This document shows, in pieces, positions 5,528 through 8,450 of a DNA stretch of 8,450 bases (position 1 is the stretch's first letter; every line of letters starts with the position of its first letter). The notes under the pieces were generated by a model, which had not been told where the DNA came from, made no database searches, and saw nothing but the letters and a program-made list of their open reading frames with translations. Made by a program: the position numbers and the translations under genes. The stretch covers positions 1 through 8,450 of the forward strand of contig JACOUJ010000016.1 in assembly GCA_016177865.1 (NCBI GenBank), read 5' to 3'. The DNA comes from Candidatus Rokuibacteriota bacterium. GTDB taxonomy: Bacteria; Methylomirabilota; Methylomirabilia; Rokubacteriales; JACOUJ01.

Positions 5528-6523
5528 ATGTTGCGCCAATGGCTCCTGACGCCGGTTGTTCTTCTATGCGTCTCGATCACGTTATCGCACGCTGCCGACA
5601 CGCGGGTCGTCATAAGAGAGTGGGACGTCCCCACGCCGAACTCCCGGCCGCACGACCCGGCGGCCGGCCCTGACGGCTCTCTCTGGTTCACGGGCCAGCT
5701 CTCCAACACGCTTGGCCGGTTGAATCCGAAGACCGGCGAGATCAAGGAATTCCCGCTCAAGACCCAGCGATCAGGACCACACGGGCTTGTCGCGGATAAG
5801 GAAGGGAATATCTGGTACACGGGAAATTTCGGCGCGCACATCGGAAAACTGAATCCGAAGACCGGTGAGGTGACAGAATATCGGATATCCGACTCCAGAG
5901 CTCGCGATCCGCATACCCCGATCTTCGATCAGAAAGGGATTCTGTGGTTTACAGTCCAGCGAGGGAACTTCGTCGGGAGGCTGGATCCCCAAACCGGAGC
6001 CATTTCCCTGAAGGAATCGCCGACGCCATGGTCTCTCCCGTATGGGATTGTCGTGGACTCTCAGGGGAGTCCGTTTTTCTGTGAATTCGGCACGAACAAA
6101 ATCGCTCGTATCAATCCGAGCACAATGGAGATCGTTGAATTCACGCTTCCCGAAGGGGCCCGCCCTCGCAGGATCGCGGTCACGCCGGATGATCTGGTCT
6201 ATTACACCGATTATGCTCGCGGGTATCTCGGTCGGCTCGACCCCAAGACCGGAAGAGTCGAAGAGTGGCGGTCGCCGGGCGGGGCGAAGTCTCAGCCCTA
6301 CGGGGTCACCGCGACCTCGGACGGGATCGTGTGGTACAGTGAGTCCGGCGTCCATCCCAACACAATCGTGCGGTTCGATCCCAAAAGAAAATCGTTTCAG
6401 ACTTGGCCCATCCCTTCCGGCGGGGGAGTGATTCGTCACATGGTGGCGACACCGGAGCGAAATCTCTATATCGCTGCCAGCGGCGTGAATAAAGTTGGCG
6501 TCGTCGAGACGACCCAACCATGA
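5528..6523 (+). CDS. Secreted seven-bladed beta-propeller, Vgb (streptogramin lyase)-like
   Basis: A 331-residue protein with a Sec signal peptide: a short basic start, a hydrophobic core at residues 5-19, and cleavage likely after LSHA or LSHAA near 22-23. The mature part is almost wholly tandem repeats of about 40 residues, each with a P.G....G.LWFT strand followed by (I/L)GRL(N/D)P.TG. Examples are GRLNPKTGEIKEFPL, GKLNPKTGEVTEYRI and GRLDPKTGRVEEWRS. I count seven blades, with an N-terminal strand (VVIREWDVP) that could close the ring on the last. This is the Vgb/streptogramin-lyase and SMP-30-like fold. True Vgb lyases open streptogramin B antibiotics, but most homologues have unknown substrates and I cannot confirm the catalytic His/Glu set, so no antibiotic role is claimed. 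The ATG follows GAGAGGA about 8 nt upstream. Its stop overlaps the next small ORF as ATGA. Confidence 0.85.
   Translation: MLRQWLLTPVVLLCVSITLSHAADTRVVIREWDVPTPNSRPHDPAAGPDGSLWFTGQLSNTLGRLNPKTGEIKEFPLKTQRSGPHGLVADKEGNIWYTGNFGAHIGKLNPKTGEVTEYRISDSRARDPHTPIFDQKGILWFTVQRGNFVGRLDPQTGAISLKESPTPWSLPYGIVVDSQGSPFFCEFGTNKIARINPSTMEIVEFTLPEGARPRRIAVTPDDLVYYTDYARGYLGRLDPKTGRVEEWRSPGGAKSQPYGVTATSDGIVWYSESGVHPNTIVRFDPKRKSFQTWPIPSGGGVIRHMVATPERNLYIAASGVNKVGVVETTQP
5721..5869 (+). repeat. Near-identical direct repeat in adjacent propeller blades
   Basis: The 20-mer at 5721-5740 recurs at 5850-5869 with a single change (C to T), exactly 129 bp (43 codons) apart. It encodes LNPKTGE in blades 1 and 2. A more diverged copy of the same motif (DPKTG) lies near 6238-6253. 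The high DNA identity suggests a fairly recent blade duplication or gene conversion within the gene. Confidence 0.75.
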
Positions 6524-6642
6524 GCGCGCGGGGAATTCAACGGTATATCCGTCCGATCGAAGAGGTTCGCAAGCTCATGGGGTTTACGCCCGAGACCGAG
6601 CCCATGATCATCAACTGGGTAGCGACGAAGCTCGACGCATGA
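6520..6642 (+). CDS. Small 40-residue ORF, translationally coupled to the propeller gene
   Basis: ATG at 6520 overlaps the propeller stop in an ATGA arrangement, and the frame closes with TGA at 6640-6642. The 40 residues (starting MSARGIQRYIRPIEEV, ending INWVATKLDA) have a balanced composition with aromatic and acidic residues. From codon 14 on they use mostly G/C-ending codons, like the neighbouring genes, which argues against a chance frame. The sequence predicts two short helices, with no signal peptide or membrane segment. I do not recognise the family. It may be a genuine small protein whose expression depends on the upstream gene, or the stump of a longer gene cut off at its 3' end. 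The solute-binding protein gene follows after 68 bp. Confidence 0.45.
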   Translation: MSARGIQRYIRPIEEVRKLMGFTPETEPMIINWVATKLDA

Positions 6643-6710
6643 GACATCGGGCGCGCGTAATGCTCAACCCAGGTGGGTGGGGTCCAAACGGATCGTGAGG
6701 GGGGATAACG

Positions 6711-7952
6711 ATGCAGAGAAGACGAGCAATTCCGCGGGTCGGGTCACTGACGGCGCTCGTTTTTCTCGGGCTCGGGTTCGTGTCTGGCCATGCCGACGCG
6801 CAGGCGCCGAAGGAAATTGTCATTGGCGCGTCCATTCCGAAGAGCGGCGTGTTGGCGGCCTTTGGGACGTACGAGGAGTGGGGTTACAAGACGGCCGTGA
6901 ACGAGGTGAACAAGACGGGCGGTCTCCATCTCTCCAAGCTCAAAGCAAAGGTCCCGGTCCGGCTCGTTCTGTACGATGACGAAAGCCGGCCGGAAAAGGT
7001 GACCCAAAACGTGGAGCGCCTCATCCTCCGCGACGGTGCACACGCCCTCCTCGGCTCGGCGACCCCTCCTCTGGTGTTGAGTGGGGCGGCCGTGGCGGAG
7101 CGTGAGAGCATCCCGATGGTCACCGGCGTCACGCCCCTCCGGGCTTTCCTCGGTGGCCGGGAGAAGTGGACCTGGGTGTGGGACATCTTTTTCGATGAGC
7201 TGGACATGACCCAACAGCAGTTTTTGACCATGAACATGGTGAAGTCAAATCGCAAAGTGGCGCTCTTCACCGACAACGAGCAGGACGGCGTCGCGATGGG
7301 GCGCTTGTGGAACGAGAACGCGAAGAAGTTGGACTACAGGATCGTCTATCACGCGCGCTTTCCGGTGGGTACGACGGAGTACGGCGACCTCATCCGCCGC
7401 GCGAAGCAAGCGGACGCGGAGGTCATCATCGCCCAGATGATTACCCCCGACTCCATTGCCCTCTGGCGCCAGATGCAGGCCCTCGGGTATCGACCGAAGG
7501 CCGCCTTCTTCGAAAAGGGGGCGGAGCCGGTCGAGTGGTGGTCGGCGCTCGGCAAGGCGGCGCAGGGGGTCATGGTGGCTGGGTACTGGCATCCCGACCT
7601 CGGCTATCCCGGCGCAGGCGATCTCCGGAAGCGGTTTGAGCGCGAGACGCGCGCGACGTACAGCCAACACATCGCGGATACGTATGCGGCCGCTCAGGTG
7701 CTCCTCGATGCCGTCGAGCGCGCGGGCAGTCTGGAGCGCAAGGCCGTCAACGCGGCGATCGGAAAGACCGACAAAACATACGCGGTCGGCCCGGTCAACT
7801 TTGCGAAGGGACCGGGGGGCCGGACCTCGGCCCTCAAAACGTTCATGCTGCAGTGGCAGAACGGGGACTTGCAGATCGTCTATCCGGAGAAGCAAGCGAC
7901 CGCCAAGCTCATCTACCCGCTGCCCCCGTGGAGCGAACTGAGGGGCAAGTAG
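6711..7952 (+). CDS. Periplasmic substrate-binding protein of a branched-chain amino acid-type ABC transporter (LivK family)
   Basis: The 413-residue protein has a signal peptide (RRR at residues 3-5, hydrophobic core 13-25, cleavage after ADA or AQA at about 30-32) and no lipobox Cys, so it should be a soluble periplasmic receptor. The mature protein is a Peripla_BP_6/LivK-type two-lobed binding domain: EIVIGASIPKSGVLAAFG at the first strand, RLVLYDDESRPEKV, then LLGSATPPLVLSGAAVAE and IPMVTGVTPL lining the cleft in this family. ALFTDNEQDG opens the second lobe and IADTYAAAQVLLDAV comes later. The family binds branched-chain amino acids but also amides, urea and aromatic acids, so the ligand is open. 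The ATG follows AGGGGGG with 6 nt spacing. Permease and ATPase genes normally follow; here only the tail of a LivF-type ATPase remains, so this receptor is an orphan unless it shares another transporter's membrane parts. Confidence 0.9.
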   Translation: MQRRRAIPRVGSLTALVFLGLGFVSGHADAQAPKEIVIGASIPKSGVLAAFGTYEEWGYKTAVNEVNKTGGLHLSKLKAKVPVRLVLYDDESRPEKVTQNVERLILRDGAHALLGSATPPLVLSGAAVAERESIPMVTGVTPLRAFLGGREKWTWVWDIFFDELDMTQQQFLTMNMVKSNRKVALFTDNEQDGVAMGRLWNENAKKLDYRIVYHARFPVGTTEYGDLIRRAKQADAEVIIAQMITPDSIALWRQMQALGYRPKAAFFEKGAEPVEWWSALGKAAQGVMVAGYWHPDLGYPGAGDLRKRFERETRATYSQHIADTYAAAQVLLDAVERAGSLERKAVNAAIGKTDKTYAVGPVNFAKGPGGRTSALKTFMLQWQNGDLQIVYPEKQATAKLIYPLPPWSELRGK

Positions 7953-8059
7953 CTCTCCTGCCCGGGAGGATCGTGCTCTCGGGCACCACCGAGGCGCTCC
8001 GGCAGAACCAGCGGGTCAAGGAGGTCCACTTCGGACTCGAACTCGACGAAGGGAGGTGA
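7953..8059 (+). pseudogene. Remnant: C-terminal tail of a LivF-type ABC transporter ATPase
   Basis: Directly after the receptor stop, in another frame, the translation gives GRIVLSGTTEALRQNQRVKE followed by VHFGLELDEGR and a TGA at 8057-8059. This matches the extreme C-terminus of LivF/LivG ATPases (pattern GRIV..G...EL....V...YLG), downstream of all nucleotide-binding motifs. No Walker A, signature or Walker B region precedes it: the frame runs back into receptor-coding DNA. It is therefore a truncated remnant, not an active gene. The last bases (GGGAGGTGA) supply the Shine-Dalgarno of the following deacylase gene, which may be why this tail was kept. The inferred ancestral order is receptor, permeases, ATPases, deacylase, with the middle deleted. 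A chimeric assembly join would look the same. Confidence 0.7.
8051..8059 (+). promoter_or_regulatory. Strong Shine-Dalgarno of the YbaK-family gene, inside the ATPase remnant
   Basis: GGGAGGTGA lies 7 nt before the ATG at 8067 and also forms the last codons and stop of the LivF-type remnant. This fixes the start of the downstream gene and indicates that it was once translationally coupled to an intact ATPase gene. Confidence 0.65.
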
Positions 8060-8066
8060 AGGTGCC

Positions 8067-8450
8067 ATGACCCTCCCGCCCAGCGCGCAGAAAGTGCAGT
8101 CCGCCCTCCGGGAAGCGGGCTTTGCGGGTGAAGTTGTCGAATTGCCCGGGAGCACGAGAACCGCGGTGGAGGCGGCCAGGGCCGTGGGCTGCGCGGTCGG
8201 ACAGATCGTCAAGTCTCTCGTGTTTCGGGCGGTCCACACGGATAGGCCGATCCTGGTCATCGCAAGCGGGGCCCATCGCGTCAACGAAAGCGCAATAGGC
8301 GATTTGATTGGTGAACCTCTCGAAAAGGCGGACGCGAGCTTTGTCCGGGCCCGTACGGGCTTTGCGATCGGCGGCGTGCCGCCGATCGGTCACGCGGAGA
8401 CCATCGAGACCTTTGTTGACGAGGACCTGTCGAACTTCTCCGAAATCTGG
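8067..8450 (+). CDS. YbaK/ProX-family aminoacyl-tRNA deacylase (3' truncated by window edge)
   Basis: The frame is open from ATG 8067 to the end of the window, 128 codons of a family that is usually about 155-165 residues, so roughly the last fifth is missing. Family landmarks are present: VGQIVKSLVF with the conserved catalytic-site Lys at K49, VIASGAHRVNESAI (65-77), and FAIGGVPPIGH (99-109) forming the substrate pocket. Members hydrolyse wrongly charged tRNAs in trans, for example Cys-tRNA(Pro) by YbaK and Ala-tRNA(Pro) by ProX; which one applies cannot be read here. The protein is cytoplasmic with no signal. The start is fixed by the strong Shine-Dalgarno 7 nt upstream. Its position right behind the ATPase remnant suggests it was the last gene of the old transporter operon and is now driven from the receptor gene's transcript. 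Confidence 0.88.
   Translation, partial: MTLPPSAQKVQSALREAGFAGEVVELPGSTRTAVEAARAVGCAVGQIVKSLVFRAVHTDRPILVIASGAHRVNESAIGDLIGEPLEKADASFVRARTGFAIGGVPPIGHAETIETFVDEDLSNFSEIW

Noticed and set aside
5771..6517. 248-codon minus-strand ORF opposite the propeller gene
   Set aside because: It is the shadow of a repeat-containing gene; any repeats in it simply mirror the blades.
5528..6523. Calling the propeller a streptogramin resistance enzyme
   Set aside because: Only the fold and blade repeats can be seen. Catalytic residues were not verified and most family members are not resistance enzymes.
6667..6678. ACCC-AGGT-GGGT inverted repeat before the receptor gene as a terminator or operator
   Set aside because: A 4-bp stem with no T-run is too weak for a terminator, and there is no symmetry beyond it.
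7245..7895. 216-codon minus-strand ORF opposite the receptor gene
   Set aside because: It is antisense to the LivK-type coding sequence, with no ribosome site or domain.
7853..8059. Taking the whole ATG-started 68-codon ORF as a gene
   Set aside because: Its first half is out-of-frame receptor sequence. Only the part from about 7953 resembles a protein (the ATPase tail), so it is treated as a remnant.

Overview
The window is GC-rich (my impression by eye is a little over 60%), tightly packed, and starts genes with GTG and TTG as well as ATG. It carries a family-5 uracil-DNA glycosylase, a short single-domain methylenetetrahydrofolate reductase, a LivK-type solute receptor and a secreted Vgb-like propeller. 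This mix fits a free-living, probably soil or subsurface Gram-negative-type bacterium. Methylomirabilota/Rokubacteria or a deltaproteobacterium-like lineage are guesses; nothing here fixes the taxon. No tRNA, rRNA, CRISPR array, insertion sequence or phage gene was seen.

Layout. The left edge holds the C-terminal end of a small 'virulence factor' family protein (2-247, +). It converges on, and overlaps by 59 bp, a cytoplasmic glycerophosphodiester phosphodiesterase (189-941, -). Divergent from that, 34 bp away, is a PlsC-type 1-acyl-glycerol-3-phosphate acyltransferase (976-1638, +), so a phospholipid-turnover pair sits here. After a 175-bp gap comes an overlapping three-gene set: a receiver-histidine kinase with a C-terminal degenerate GGDEF-like domain (1814-3403), a stand-alone receiver (3387-3776) and a type-5 uracil-DNA glycosylase (3773-4486). 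A good sigma70-like promoter and a strong Shine-Dalgarno then lead into a MetF-family reductase (4576-5505). It is followed 22 bp later by a secreted seven-bladed Vgb-like propeller (5528-6523) and an ATGA-coupled 40-codon small ORF (6520-6642). Next is a LivK-type periplasmic solute-binding protein (6711-7952). Immediately after it, where permeases and ATPases would be expected, there is only the last ~34 codons of a LivF-type ATPase (7953-8059). The window ends inside a YbaK/ProX-type aminoacyl-tRNA deacylase (8067 to edge).

Most notable points. (1) The LivF tail is the scar of a deletion (or a misassembly) that removed the membrane and ATPase parts of a branched-chain-type ABC transporter and left an orphan receptor. 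(2) A run of eight G residues lies exactly at the kinase/receiver junction, and loss of one G would fuse the two genes in frame. (3) The kinase ends in a GGDEF-fold domain that has lost its signature. (4) An uncharacterised small protein is translationally coupled to the propeller gene. I do not see a complete new multi-gene system. These are mostly ordinary families with a few unusual junctions.
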